From Alphaproteobacteria bacterium (GTDB lineage Bacteria; Myxococcota_A; UBA796; GCA-2862545): a DNA stretch of 64,000 bases. Position numbers and translations under genes: made by a program. Numbering within the stretch: the stretch's first letter is position 1; the number at the start of each line of letters is the position of its first letter. Positions 16,342 to 25,657 of the stretch are shown one piece after another. Below the pieces are notes generated by a model. The model was not told where the DNA came from and did no database searches. It was given only the letters and a program-made list of their open reading frames with translations. The DNA lies in NCBI GenBank assembly GCA_020632875.1, contig JACKET010000010.1:196637-260636 (forward strand). The letters are read 5' to 3'.

Positions 16342-19098
16342 TCACAGGTCGTACCTCACGCCGAGCTGGAGGCGGAGGGGATCCTGCCGCTCGACCCGGA
16401 TCGCGCGGCCGGTCTCGTCGAGGAACCGCCCCCCGGTGAGCTGGGTCGAGCTGATGCGCCCGCCCGCGCGGTTGTTCGTGAGGTTCTGGGCCTCGAAGGA
16501 CAGCCGCAGGGAGCCCGTCCGGGTGGGGATCGTCTGCTGGTACCGCACCGAGAGGTCCCAGAAGGGGTCGAGACGCGTGTAGGCATTGCGGGGCGCGATG
16601 CGGGCCCCGTACGAGCCCTGCCCGGTGTTCTCCCAGTAGTACCGCTCGACCGGGATGCCCGAGCCCGCCACGAGGAACGCACCGATCTGCGGGGTCCACG
16701 GGTCGAGCGGGATCTCCCACAGGCCCACCGCGCGGACGGTGTGCTGCTGGGCGTTCGGGATCGGGCCGTAGTTGAAGGCGGTCTGCGGATCGTTCGCGAA
16801 CGAGCCGGACAGGGACGACGCGGAGCTGCCGAGCGCCTGGGTGAACGTGTAGGCGAGTGTCGCGGCCATGCGGCGGTGGAACACGCGCCGGGCCTCGAGA
16901 TCCCAGGTGTACACGGTCCGGCGGGCGAGGGCCGGCGTGCGGACCCGGTAGTACGAGGTGTCGGGATCGCCGTAGCGGCTGCCGATGTTCGTCGTGCCCT
17001 GCTCGTCGTAGACCACGGACTGCTCGTCGTACTCGTACAGGTTGCGGGTCAGCCGCGCGCTCGTGCGGCTCGAGAGCACCGTGGCCTTCGCGATCTCGCG
17101 CTCGAGGATCAGGACGACCTCGTCGGTGTGGGGGTTCTTCAGACGGTCGTGCGCGGTGTTGGTCGTGCGGTTCGGCTGGTAGTCGAACGACTGGCTCTGG
17201 CCGTTCAGGAAGCCGACTCCGGTGCCGTCGCCGAACTGCTCGCCCAGGTACAGCTTGCTGCCGAAGCCCGATCGGGACGTGAAGTCCGCCACCGATAGTC
17301 GCCCGGTGTCGTTGAACCGGCCGAAGCCCCCGGCGATCTTCGTCTTCTGGTCGCGGAAGGGATCCCAGGCCGCGTAGAGCCGCGGCCCCCACAGCGCCGC
17401 GTCCAGCACGGCCTCGTCGCTGTCGTTCCGGAGGACCGCACGGTCGAAGCGGGTGCCGAAGTTGACCGTGAGGTTGTCGAACACCTTCCAGCTGTCCTGC
17501 ACGAACGCGCTCGTCTGGGTGCCGGTGGTCTGGAAGGTCAGGGGCCGGCTGTACTCGATCCAGTAGAGGTTCGTGAAGGACTCCGGGTCGAACGGCACGG
17601 CGTTGGTGTCGACCTGGAGCAGGTTGCCGTTCACGCCGAACGTCTTGTCCCAGAACAGCTGCTGCACCTCGACGCCGGCCTTGAGGTCGTGCAGGCCGCC
17701 CATGGGGTCCTCGACCGCACGCATCGACAGCTTCGTGCCGATGTTCAGGCGGCTCCGGTCGTCGAAGTCGAACAGCACGTTGTTCACGGTGTCGTAGGCG
17801 CCGCCGATCCCGTCGCGGCCAGGCGAGTACCAGTCGACCGTGTCCTGGGCCTCGTCGGGCCGGCACTTGTTCTTGTCGGAGTTGCGATCGTGCGTGCAGG
17901 GCACGCCGCCGCGCTCGATGAACGACCGCTGGGCCGTGATGGCGGTGTCGAGGTCGATGTCGTCCCCGAGCGCCCACAGCCAGCGGGCGCTCCCCACGAG
18001 GCCGCCCTGCGACTGCCGGCCCTGGGCCGCCGCCTTGATGAAGGGGTCGCCCTGGTAGGTGTTGTCGATGGTCGTCGGATCCATCTGGACGAACGCCGTG
18101 AAGCGATGCTGGAGCGCAGGCTGGATCGTCAGCTTCCCGAGCACGTAGTGCCCGTCGAAGTCGCGCCGCTGCGGGGTCCCCGAGACGCCGATCAGCGACC
18201 GGCTGTGCTGGTAGGAGAGCACGAAGAACGCCTTGTCGCGGACGATCGGGCCACTCACCATCGCGCTGAGCTGGAGCGTCGAGAAGCTGTTGTCGAAGCC
18301 CGACGGCGACAGCACCGCGCCATCGGCGGCGAGCCGCTCGTCGAGCCGCGGGCGCCAGTCGCCGTTCGTGTAGAACACGGAGCTGCTGAACTGGAGCTCG
18401 TTGCTCCCCGAGGCGGTCACGATGTTGACGACCGCGCCGAGCGAGACGCCATGCTCGGGCATGTAGCCCCCGAGCAGCAGCTCCAGCTGCTCGATCGCCT
18501 CGTAGTTGAAGTTCGCCGAGAAGGTGCCGGTGACGGGGTCCGTGATCTGCACCCCGTCGATCGTGTAGGAGTTCTCGTCGGAGGCGGCCCCGCCGAAGTT
18601 GGCGTTGGCCCCCCGCGTCACGCCCTGGGCGCCGCCGAGCAGCGCGGTTCCGCCCTCGGTCGTCCGCCCCGTGGGCGCCAGATCGAGCATCTTCCGATCG
18701 AGGATCCGGCTGTCGGACGTGTCGCGGAGATCGACGGTCTTCGGACGCTCGACGGTGATCTCCGTCACCTTGCCGAGCTCCAGCTCCAGCACGGTGATGC
18801 GTCCGGCCTGGACCGTGACCGGTGGCGACCCGACCTCGCCCACCGGCGCCTTCACGACCACCTCGTAGTCCGTGGCCGGCACGAGGTTGGCGAAGCGCGC
18901 CCGCCCGCTCGCGTCGGTCGTGCGGACCTGGGTGCCGCCGACCATGTGGAGCCCGCCGAGCGACACCTCGGCGTTCGGCACCTCGAGGTCGTCACGGTCG
19001 GTGACGACCACCTCGAGGGCCCCCGTCGTCGCCGCCCACACGGGCTGGACGAGCGCGAGCAGCGCGAAGAGCAGACAGACGAAGGCTCGAAGGCACAC
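16342..19098 (-). CDS. Second Oar-like TonB-dependent receptor (tandem paralogue)
   Basis: 918 residues from GTG at 19098, preceded by GGAGG five bases away. The signal peptide VCLRAFVCLLFALLALVQPVWA is followed by a carboxypeptidase-regulatory domain (ALEVVVTDRDDLEVPNAEVS), a plug (GYMPEHGVSLGAVVNIVTASG) and a barrel to the C-terminus (LQLGVRYDL). It matches the gene at 13298-16072 along its length, including rare motifs such as SYQHSRSLIGVSGTPQ and MDPTTIDNTYQG. The pair therefore arose by duplication and has begun to diverge. It diverges from the sulfatase-fold gene across a 167-base gap that must hold both promoters. Confidence 0.9.
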   Translation of the reverse strand: MCLRAFVCLLFALLALVQPVWAATTGALEVVVTDRDDLEVPNAEVSLGGLHMVGGTQVRTTDASGRARFANLVPATDYEVVVKAPVGEVGSPPVTVQAGRITVLELELGKVTEITVERPKTVDLRDTSDSRILDRKMLDLAPTGRTTEGGTALLGGAQGVTRGANANFGGAASDENSYTIDGVQITDPVTGTFSANFNYEAIEQLELLLGGYMPEHGVSLGAVVNIVTASGSNELQFSSSVFYTNGDWRPRLDERLAADGAVLSPSGFDNSFSTLQLSAMVSGPIVRDKAFFVLSYQHSRSLIGVSGTPQRRDFDGHYVLGKLTIQPALQHRFTAFVQMDPTTIDNTYQGDPFIKAAAQGRQSQGGLVGSARWLWALGDDIDLDTAITAQRSFIERGGVPCTHDRNSDKNKCRPDEAQDTVDWYSPGRDGIGGAYDTVNNVLFDFDDRSRLNIGTKLSMRAVEDPMGGLHDLKAGVEVQQLFWDKTFGVNGNLLQVDTNAVPFDPESFTNLYWIEYSRPLTFQTTGTQTSAFVQDSWKVFDNLTVNFGTRFDRAVLRNDSDEAVLDAALWGPRLYAAWDPFRDQKTKIAGGFGRFNDTGRLSVADFTSRSGFGSKLYLGEQFGDGTGVGFLNGQSQSFDYQPNRTTNTAHDRLKNPHTDEVVLILEREIAKATVLSSRTSARLTRNLYEYDEQSVVYDEQGTTNIGSRYGDPDTSYYRVRTPALARRTVYTWDLEARRVFHRRMAATLAYTFTQALGSSASSLSGSFANDPQTAFNYGPIPNAQQHTVRAVGLWEIPLDPWTPQIGAFLVAGSGIPVERYYWENTGQGSYGARIAPRNAYTRLDPFWDLSVRYQQTIPTRTGSLRLSFEAQNLTNNRAGGRISSTQLTGGRFLDETGRAIRVERQDPLRLQLGVRYDL

Positions 19099-19265
19099 GG
19101 ACTCCTCCCACCCCGCGGCATCGCGGGTCCCCGTTCGGATTCGGCGGCCGGACGCGCCGGCGCGCTGTGGTGCCCGACGAGGCCGGTGGGTCGCGCACAC
19201 CGCACCCGCCCCGTCGGGACACCAGGAGGTGGCGGCGGGGCCCGCGGCGTTAATAGGGGGCCGTG

Positions 19266-21869
19266 ATGAAGCGCACCCTGCCGGTCGTCCTCGCGGTCCT
19301 GGTCGCCGTGGTGGGGCTCGTCTGGTTCGGGTCGTCGCGATCGACGGGCGGCTCGCGGTACGAGCTCCCGCCGCCGGTCGACGAGCCGAAGGGCGAGACC
19401 CTGATGCTCGGCCTCGACGTGCCGTTCGCGTCGCTCGAGATCCCCGACGAATCCCGCGACGGCGTCGAGCCTCCCGCGCAGATCCCCCTCTCCGGGTGGA
19501 AGAAGGCCGGGCGCAACGGCCGCGGGATGCACCGCTTCGAGATCCCCGTGCCGTTCCGGCCGCGCGGCATGTTCTTCACGCGCGCGCAGCCCGGGATGGA
19601 GGTCCTCGACAACGCCGGTCGCGCGCTGCTCTACCAGAAGGGCGGGCAGTCCAACCAGCCGTTCTGGTGGCACGACACCGAGACGCTCTCCCTGCTGCTC
19701 CCGGCCGATGGCGAGCCGCCGCGGCTCAAGCTCGCGTACCCCCGCGCCACGCAGCGCGAGCGGAAGCTCAACTGGAAGACCGCTCACGAAGACGACGAAG
19801 CGCTCACGCGAGAGGAGTTCGTGCGCGGCACGGCGGTCACCGAGGGCTGGGTGTCCCGCGAGGGCCTGCTGCTCCCCGCCCCCGCGAAGGCCACGTGGGA
19901 GGTCACGCTCCCCGAAGCCCCCGTGCTCACGATGGTCCCCGGGCTCGTGCGGCCCGAGATCGGCGAGCTCGGCACGTCGGACGGCTGCTCGCTCAGCGTC
20001 ACGATCACCGCCGACGGCGCGTCCGAGGTCGTGTACGAGGCGCAGCTGCAGCCGGGCGAGTACCGCCACGAGCGCGTCGATCTCTCGAAGTGGGCCGGGA
20101 GGCCCGTGACGCTGGCGATGTCCACGGCGCCCGGCGCCAGCGCGCTGTACGACTACTGCTTCGTCGGCGAGCCGATCATCGCGCCGCGTCGCACGAACCC
20201 GCGCAAGGTCGTGCTGGTGTTCGTCGACACCCTGCGGCCCGACCACCTGTCGCTCAACGGCTACGACCGCGACACCACGCCGAACCTCGACCGCTTCGCG
20301 AAGGGCGCGATGGTGTTCGACAACGCGCGGTCGATCGCCCCGTGGACCCTGCCGAGTGCCCGTACCATCGTCACCGGTCGCCAGCCCGAGCTCTACGACA
20401 CGTCCGTGACCCTCCAGGCGCGCCTCGCCGAAGCGGGCTTCGCGAACGGCATGATCGCGGGCAACGTCTACCTGTCCGCGAACTTCGGAATGGATCGCGA
20501 CTGGGACCACCACGAGGTGGGCATGTTCCCGCCCGCCGACCAGGTCACCGACTCGGCCGTGCAGTGGCTGCAGGACCACGAGGGCCAGGATGCCCTGCTC
20601 CTCGTCCACTACATGAGCGCGCACCTGCCCTACCAGGAGCCCCTCTCCTACCGCTCGATGTGGGCGGGGGTCGGGCCGCCGGGCCTCCAGGGCGGGTTCC
20701 ACCTCACCGCGGTCCGCCAGGCGGGGCTGCACGCCGACCCCGACGGCCAGCAGTACGTCCGCGACCGGTACGACCAGTGCGTGCGGTGGATCGACGACGA
20801 GCTCGAGCGGCTCTACGGCCAGATCGACGACAACGACATCCTCGTCTTCTTCTCCGACCACGGCGAGGAGTTCTGGGACCACGGCGGCTACGAGCACGGC
20901 CACACGCTCTACGACGAGCTCCTCCGGGTGCCGTTCGTGCTCAAGGGCCCCGGCATCCCGGCCGGGCGCAGCGACGCCCCGGTCAGCCTGCTCGACCTCA
21001 CGCCCACCGTGCTCGACCTGCTCGGTCTGCCGCCCATCCCCGACGCCGACGGGAAGAGCCTCGTCGCGCTCGCGAAGGGCGACGCCGCCGCGCGCACCGC
21101 GTTCGGGTCGCGCAAGCAGGCGTTCGGTCGCCCGCTCTACGGCTTCGAGCGGTGGGGGGTGCTCGACGGCACGACGAAGTGGACGACCAGCGAGGGCAAC
21201 GAAGAGCTCTACGACCTCGCCGCGGATCCGGGTGAGGAGGACAGCCTCGTGGAGGCCCGTCGCGACGAGCTCCCGCGGTGGCGGAGCGCGCTCGGCGAGG
21301 CGCTCGGCCGGCCCAGCGGCGCGGGGTTCCGGATCACCCCGACGCGCGGCGCGTCCCGCAGCCAGTCGTTGACGGTCCGCGCGCACGTCCCCGGCGGGAT
21401 CGAAGACGCCTGGAAGGGCGAAGACCCGCTCCAGCGCAGCGCCGTCACGGTGAGACGCGTCGACGACGAGACCGTCGATTTCACCTGGATCGGCGGATAC
21501 GGCGGCACCCGCGAGGTCTACGTGCTGCCGAAGCTCCCCCTCGAGCAGGTCACGCACGAGATGGCGCTCACCGTCGCGCAGGGCAGCCGCACCTGCCGCC
21601 TGCAGGTGCCGCGCAACCTCGCCGCCGAGCCCGGGCGGGTGCGCCGCGTGCTCGCCCAGGCCAAGGTGCCGGGCGGCATGGTGCGCCTCGGATGGTCGAT
21701 GGCGCCGGGCTTCCCGAAAGACGGCGCGTATCTCGACGCCACCGACGACGAGATGTCGAGCTGGCAGGAGGCTCTGGGATACGCCCACCGCGACGACGAG
21801 CCCGAGCCCGAGCCCGTCGCGCCGGAGCCATCGGGCGATCTCTCGGACGTCGAGCCCTGCGGGGGGTAA
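19266..21869 (+). CDS. Membrane-anchored sulfatase/alkaline-phosphatase-superfamily protein
   Basis: 867 residues from ATG at 19266, with GGGGG five bases upstream. The N-terminus MMKRTLPVVLAVLVAVVGLVWF or its ATG-initiated form is a single membrane anchor or uncleaved signal. Residues 55-310 are an unassigned beta-rich region. The sulfatase core starts about 315 with FVDTLRPDHLSLNGY, continues with APWTLPSARTIVTG near 360 and FFSDHGEEFWDHGG near 530. At the nucleophile position a Thr stands where sulfatases have the Cys or Ser that becomes formylglycine, so phosphatase or phosphotransferase chemistry is more likely. About 200 further residues follow the core. The substrate is unknown. Confidence 0.82.
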   Translation: MKRTLPVVLAVLVAVVGLVWFGSSRSTGGSRYELPPPVDEPKGETLMLGLDVPFASLEIPDESRDGVEPPAQIPLSGWKKAGRNGRGMHRFEIPVPFRPRGMFFTRAQPGMEVLDNAGRALLYQKGGQSNQPFWWHDTETLSLLLPADGEPPRLKLAYPRATQRERKLNWKTAHEDDEALTREEFVRGTAVTEGWVSREGLLLPAPAKATWEVTLPEAPVLTMVPGLVRPEIGELGTSDGCSLSVTITADGASEVVYEAQLQPGEYRHERVDLSKWAGRPVTLAMSTAPGASALYDYCFVGEPIIAPRRTNPRKVVLVFVDTLRPDHLSLNGYDRDTTPNLDRFAKGAMVFDNARSIAPWTLPSARTIVTGRQPELYDTSVTLQARLAEAGFANGMIAGNVYLSANFGMDRDWDHHEVGMFPPADQVTDSAVQWLQDHEGQDALLLVHYMSAHLPYQEPLSYRSMWAGVGPPGLQGGFHLTAVRQAGLHADPDGQQYVRDRYDQCVRWIDDELERLYGQIDDNDILVFFSDHGEEFWDHGGYEHGHTLYDELLRVPFVLKGPGIPAGRSDAPVSLLDLTPTVLDLLGLPPIPDADGKSLVALAKGDAAARTAFGSRKQAFGRPLYGFERWGVLDGTTKWTTSEGNEELYDLAADPGEEDSLVEARRDELPRWRSALGEALGRPSGAGFRITPTRGASRSQSLTVRAHVPGGIEDAWKGEDPLQRSAVTVRRVDDETVDFTWIGGYGGTREVYVLPKLPLEQVTHEMALTVAQGSRTCRLQVPRNLAAEPGRVRRVLAQAKVPGGMVRLGWSMAPGFPKDGAYLDATDDEMSSWQEALGYAHRDDEPEPEPVAPEPSGDLSDVEPCGG

Positions 21870-21872
21870 TCT
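21867..21872 (+). promoter_or_regulatory. Candidate -10 element for a leaderless kinase transcript
   Basis: TAATCT is followed by seven bases and the ATG at 21880. No Shine-Dalgarno sequence is present in the seven bases. It overlaps the stop codon of the preceding gene. This is one of four TAnnnT-plus-ATG arrangements in the window. Confidence 0.4.
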
Positions 21873-21879
21873 CCCCTTC

Positions 21880-24800
21880 ATGGCCCCGGATCTGTCCCTC
21901 GGACCCTTCCAGCTCCTCGAGCCCCTCGCCAGCGGTGGCATGAGCGAGGTGTGGAAGGCGTTCCACCCCGCGAGCGGCGTGAAGGCGGCGATCAAGGTCA
22001 TCCCGCCGCATCTCGTCAGCGACCCGCACGCCCGCGAGTCCCTCGAGAAGGAGATCCGCACGGCCGCGGGCCTCGATCACCCCGGGATCGTGTGGGTCTA
22101 CGACCAGGGCACGATCGACGAGCAGACGTCGGTGCGCTCCGAGCGCCGCCTGCTCGCGGGCAGCCCGTACCTCGTGCTCGAGTACTGCAGCTTCTCGCTG
22201 TCGCACATGCTGCCCCTGCGCACCTGGTCGGCCACGCGCACCGTCGTGGCGGGCCTGCTCGACGCCCTGGCCCATGCGCACGCCCGCGGCGTCGTGCATC
22301 GCGACCTCAAGCCCGCGAACGTGCTGGTGGCCGGTCCCGACGACCTCCGACCCGGGCTGAAGCTCACGGACTTCGGGATCGCGCACGCGCTCGACCAGGT
22401 CGACCCCGAGACCGGGCGCCGGATCATCGGCACGCCGCGGTACATGGCGCCCGAGCAGATCGACGGCGGCGCCGCGTCGCTCGGCGCGTGGACCGACCTG
22501 TACGCCCTCGGCTGCCTCGTCTTCCGCGCGGTCACCGGCCACGGGCCCTTCCAGGACAAGGGCCCGAAGCTGCTCCTCGCCCACCTCCGCAAGCCGCCGC
22601 CGCCCATCGACCTGCCCACCGGCTTCCCGCGCGAGTTCCGCGACTGGGTCGCCTGGCTGCTCGAGAAGGAGCCCGGGCGCCGCCCGTCCAGCGCAGCGGC
22701 CGCCATGGAGGCCCTGCCTGACGGGCCCCTCGCCGCGCTCCACCCGACCGAGCTCGACGACGACCCGCCGACCCGTCCCCTGCACGCGCCGCCGACCGTC
22801 ACGCTCACGCTCACCGGGCTGCGTGGCCAGGGCGAGAAGCGCGGCGCGAAGCCCAACATCCTCGACGTCCCGCCGACGTGGCGCCGGCCGCTCCCGACCC
22901 ACAGCCCCCGCCTGCACGACGCCGGGCGCGCGCTGTTCGGCCTGCGTCCCGTGCCGATCGCGGGGCGCGAGAAGGAGCGCGATGCGCTGTGGGCCACGCT
23001 CCGCCAGGTGAGCAACCGCAAGCAGCCGGCCATCGTCACGCTGTCGGGTCACCCGGGCCTCGGCCGCACCCGGTTGCTGATGTGGCTCACGCAGCGCGCG
23101 CTCGAGCTCGGCTGTGCCCTGGATCTCGCGGCCTGGTGCGACCCCGGCCTCCCGCCCGCCACCGTCGCGCGCGGCATGCTGGAGCGGGCGCTCCGCGTGG
23201 CCGGCACTGACGACGAGCGCCGCACACGGCGGATCCGCGACCTCCACACGCGCCTCGACATCCGGCAGGGCCCGCTGCTCCTCCATGCGCTCCGCCCCGA
23301 CGCCGACGTGCACACCGTCTACGCCGCCACCCGCCAGCTCGCGGGCGAGGTCGTGCCGCTGGGCGCCCTGCTCGTCACGATCGACGACGTGCACCACGCG
23401 CCCGGCATCCTCGAGCTGGCGCGCGCCCTCGCGTCGCTCGAGGGCCCCGTGATGATCGTGCTCACCACGACCGAAGAGGCGCTCGGCACGGATCCCGAGT
23501 TCCGCCGCCAGATCGAGGACCTCTCCGACTGGGTGCACGAGCTCCAGCCGCTCGAAGGGGCCGCGTGCTCGGCCCTGGTGCGCTCGATCCTGCCGATGAG
23601 CCCGTCGCTGGCGGCCCGCGTCGAGGAGCGCACCGCGGGCAACCCGCGCTTCGCGGTCCAGCTCGTGCAGGACTGGGTCGAGCGCGACCTGCTCGTCGCT
23701 GGCCCCGACGGCTTCGACGCCCCGCCCGACCTCCCCCTCCCCGCGTCCATCCAGACCGTGTGGAGCGTGCGCCTCGCGACCCTGATGGCCGGCCTCGGCG
23801 ATCGCGCGGCCGAGTGCCTCGAGCTCGCGGCGGTGCTCGGCAGCAACGTGGTGCTCGACGATCTCCGCGCGCTCCGCCCCGACGACGAGCCCTACTGGCA
23901 GGCGATCTCCACGCGCCTGCTGCTGAAGCGCTTCGCCGTGCCGACCTCCGACGGCTTCGCCTTCGCGCATGCCGCGTTGCGCGAGGCCCTGATCCAGCGC
24001 GCCGAGCACGCCGGCCGGCTGGCGGCCCACCACGCCGCGTGCGCCGCTCTGCTCGCCGCATCCGACGCCCCGCGCGACCTCGCGCGCCGCGGCCGGCACC
24101 GCGCCGCGGCCGGCGATCGCTCCGGCGCCTTCGAAGACCTGTTCCGCGCGGCCCACCACGCGCGCACGCACGTGGGGATCGGGCCCGCGCTGGTCTACGT
24201 CGACGAGGCGGAGGAGCTCGTCGACGACGACGATCCCCGCAAGGCGCGGCTGATGGCGTTCCGGGCGCGCGTGCTGAACACCAGCCGCAACTTCGAGGCC
24301 GCCCGGGGCGAGGCCGAGCGCGCCGAGGCGCTCGCGCGGCGCAACGGCTGGCGGGCCGAGGCCGCGATGGCCCGGCTCCAGCTGGCGGTCTGCGCGTACT
24401 ACCGGTCCGAGTACAAGGCCTCGATCGAGCTCTGCGAGGAGGTGATCGACGAGCTCGAGCCCGACGGCGATCCCACGACCCTCGGCCTGGCCCACAGCTA
24501 CATCGGCTGGAGCCAGGTGATGCTGGGCCGCCTCGAGAAGGGCCTTCCCTACTGGGACACGGCGGCGCGCCACCACCGCCGCGAGCCCGGCGTCGAGGGC
24601 CAGATCATGGCGCTGATGGACCTCGCCGACAAAGCGAGCATGGTCGGCGACACCGCCGAGATCCGGAAGCACCTCGACGCCGCATGGGAGATCGCGAGCG
24701 ACCCGCCCCAGCTGATGCGGCAGATCTGGCTCCTCGAGCGGCGGGTGAACCTCGCGTTCGCCGAGAAGGACTACGAGGGCGCACGGGACCTCTGCGAGGG

Positions 24801-25176
24801 CATGCTCGACACCGTGGCCGCCGTGTCGGCGGGCAAGACGAGCCGCCTGCGCACGCTGCTCGGCTACACGTACGTCTGCCTGGCCGAGAAGGAGCTCGCG
24901 CACCGCCAGTTCCTGCGCTGCCTGCATCCCGACGCCCTGCCCGAAGGCGTGCTCGAGCGGGCCGTGGTGTACGCGGGGCTGCTCGCCAGCGCGCCCGGCC
25001 CCGGCGTCAGCGCCGAGATCGAGGGCTGGCTGCGCCAGGTCGAAGGGCTGCTCCAACAGTCCAACGCGCGCCACGTCGAGCTCGGCCAGCTGCTCCGGTA
25101 CGCGCGCGACAACCTGAAGGACCCCGACCTCGAGCCGCGCCTCGTGCGCCTGATGCAGCACCAGCCCGTGGAATAG
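21880..25176 (+). CDS. Ser/Thr protein kinase fused to an AAA-type ATPase and TPR repeats
   Basis: 1098 residues. The N-terminal kinase has loop LASGGMSEVW, Lys39 (AAIKVI), HRDLKPANVLV, DFG and an APEQ segment. After a Pro/Thr linker a P-loop-like motif SGHPGLGRTRLL lies near residue 390, with DDVHH as a likely Walker B. The P-loop has Arg where Lys is usual. From about 650 the protein is helical with tetratricopeptide-like repeats (YYRSEYKASIELCEEVIDEL, SYIGWSQVMLGRLEKGLPYW). This kinase-ATPase-TPR architecture is a known class of bacterial signalling protein, related in layout to PknK. Inputs and targets are unknown. A small gap separates it from the sulfatase-fold gene. Confidence 0.88.
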   Translation: MAPDLSLGPFQLLEPLASGGMSEVWKAFHPASGVKAAIKVIPPHLVSDPHARESLEKEIRTAAGLDHPGIVWVYDQGTIDEQTSVRSERRLLAGSPYLVLEYCSFSLSHMLPLRTWSATRTVVAGLLDALAHAHARGVVHRDLKPANVLVAGPDDLRPGLKLTDFGIAHALDQVDPETGRRIIGTPRYMAPEQIDGGAASLGAWTDLYALGCLVFRAVTGHGPFQDKGPKLLLAHLRKPPPPIDLPTGFPREFRDWVAWLLEKEPGRRPSSAAAAMEALPDGPLAALHPTELDDDPPTRPLHAPPTVTLTLTGLRGQGEKRGAKPNILDVPPTWRRPLPTHSPRLHDAGRALFGLRPVPIAGREKERDALWATLRQVSNRKQPAIVTLSGHPGLGRTRLLMWLTQRALELGCALDLAAWCDPGLPPATVARGMLERALRVAGTDDERRTRRIRDLHTRLDIRQGPLLLHALRPDADVHTVYAATRQLAGEVVPLGALLVTIDDVHHAPGILELARALASLEGPVMIVLTTTEEALGTDPEFRRQIEDLSDWVHELQPLEGAACSALVRSILPMSPSLAARVEERTAGNPRFAVQLVQDWVERDLLVAGPDGFDAPPDLPLPASIQTVWSVRLATLMAGLGDRAAECLELAAVLGSNVVLDDLRALRPDDEPYWQAISTRLLLKRFAVPTSDGFAFAHAALREALIQRAEHAGRLAAHHAACAALLAASDAPRDLARRGRHRAAAGDRSGAFEDLFRAAHHARTHVGIGPALVYVDEAEELVDDDDPRKARLMAFRARVLNTSRNFEAARGEAERAEALARRNGWRAEAAMARLQLAVCAYYRSEYKASIELCEEVIDELEPDGDPTTLGLAHSYIGWSQVMLGRLEKGLPYWDTAARHHRREPGVEGQIMALMDLADKASMVGDTAEIRKHLDAAWEIASDPPQLMRQIWLLERRVNLAFAEKDYEGARDLCEGMLDTVAAVSAGKTSRLRTLLGYTYVCLAEKELAHRQFLRCLHPDALPEGVLERAVVYAGLLASAPGPGVSAEIEGWLRQVEGLLQQSNARHVELGQLLRYARDNLKDPDLEPRLVRLMQHQPVE

Positions 25177-25255
25177 CGTCCACCTTTCCTACGCACGGAG
25201 CGCGCCACCGCGGCCGGCCAATCGACGCCCCAGCGGATCCGCAGCCGCCGAAAGA

Positions 25256-25418
25256 GATCGAGCTTCGAGCGTCCCGCATCACGCAGATGACGCAGAAGGA
25301 CGCGGATGACGCAGAAACGAGGCCGTCGCGGGTCGAGCGGGTTCGCGTCCCCGGAGCGCCGTCGAAAGGGAACCCGATTCGGGACTCACCAGAGCGGGCG
25401 GACGTTTCCTCGGGTGCG
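25256..25418 (+). repeat. Interspersed repeat, copy A
   Basis: It begins GATCGAGCTTCGAGCGTCCC and contains the core TCACGCAGATGACGCAGAAG with a near-duplicate of ACGCAGATGACGCAG in tandem, then AACGAGGCCGTC. Further right, GATTCGGGACTCACCAG and GGACGTTTC also recur in copy C, so at least 160 bases are shared. Confidence 0.7.
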
Positions 25419-25534
25419 CGGACCCGCCAACGACCACTTCCCCGGGCATCGCCCGCCCAGGCCAGGCCGATACATCGACAATTTCATCGATTCAAACTGC
25501 ATAAATCGTGGTTTCACGTCCAGTGGGACGCCAG

Positions 25535-25573
25535 CTTCTGCGTCATCTGCGTCCTTCTGCGTCATCTGCGTGA
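25535..25573 (-). repeat. Interspersed repeat, core copy B (inverted)
   Basis: Only the double ACGCAGATGACGCAG core is present, reversed relative to copy A about 215 bases away. The flanks differ from copies A, C and D apart from CGGGTCGAGCGGG, which also follows the core in copy A. Confidence 0.6.
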
Positions 25574-25657
25574 GACGGATCCCGCTCGACCCGCCAAGCA
25601 CCCCACCGGAGCCCCGACACCGTGGTCCGCTCCAGGCTCCCGGCTCCAGGCCCCAGG

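Larger units (their letters stand above)
25177..25657. other. Noncoding stretch holding two inverted copies of an interspersed repeat
   Basis: No credible gene lies here; open frames have repeat-like composition and no ribosome-binding site. It contains repeat copy A (25256-25418 or further) and an inverted core copy B (25535-25573). About 110 bases between them include the AT-richer text ATTTCATCGATTCAAACTGC, unusual for this genome. The right end (25630-25660) has short GGCTCCAGG-like direct repeats. Confidence 0.7.

Noticed and set aside
18852..22061. Open frame of over 1000 codons antisense to the sulfatase-fold gene
   Set aside because: Composition is dominated by Arg, Gly, Ala and Val with no domain signal, and the plus strand encodes a recognisable protein.
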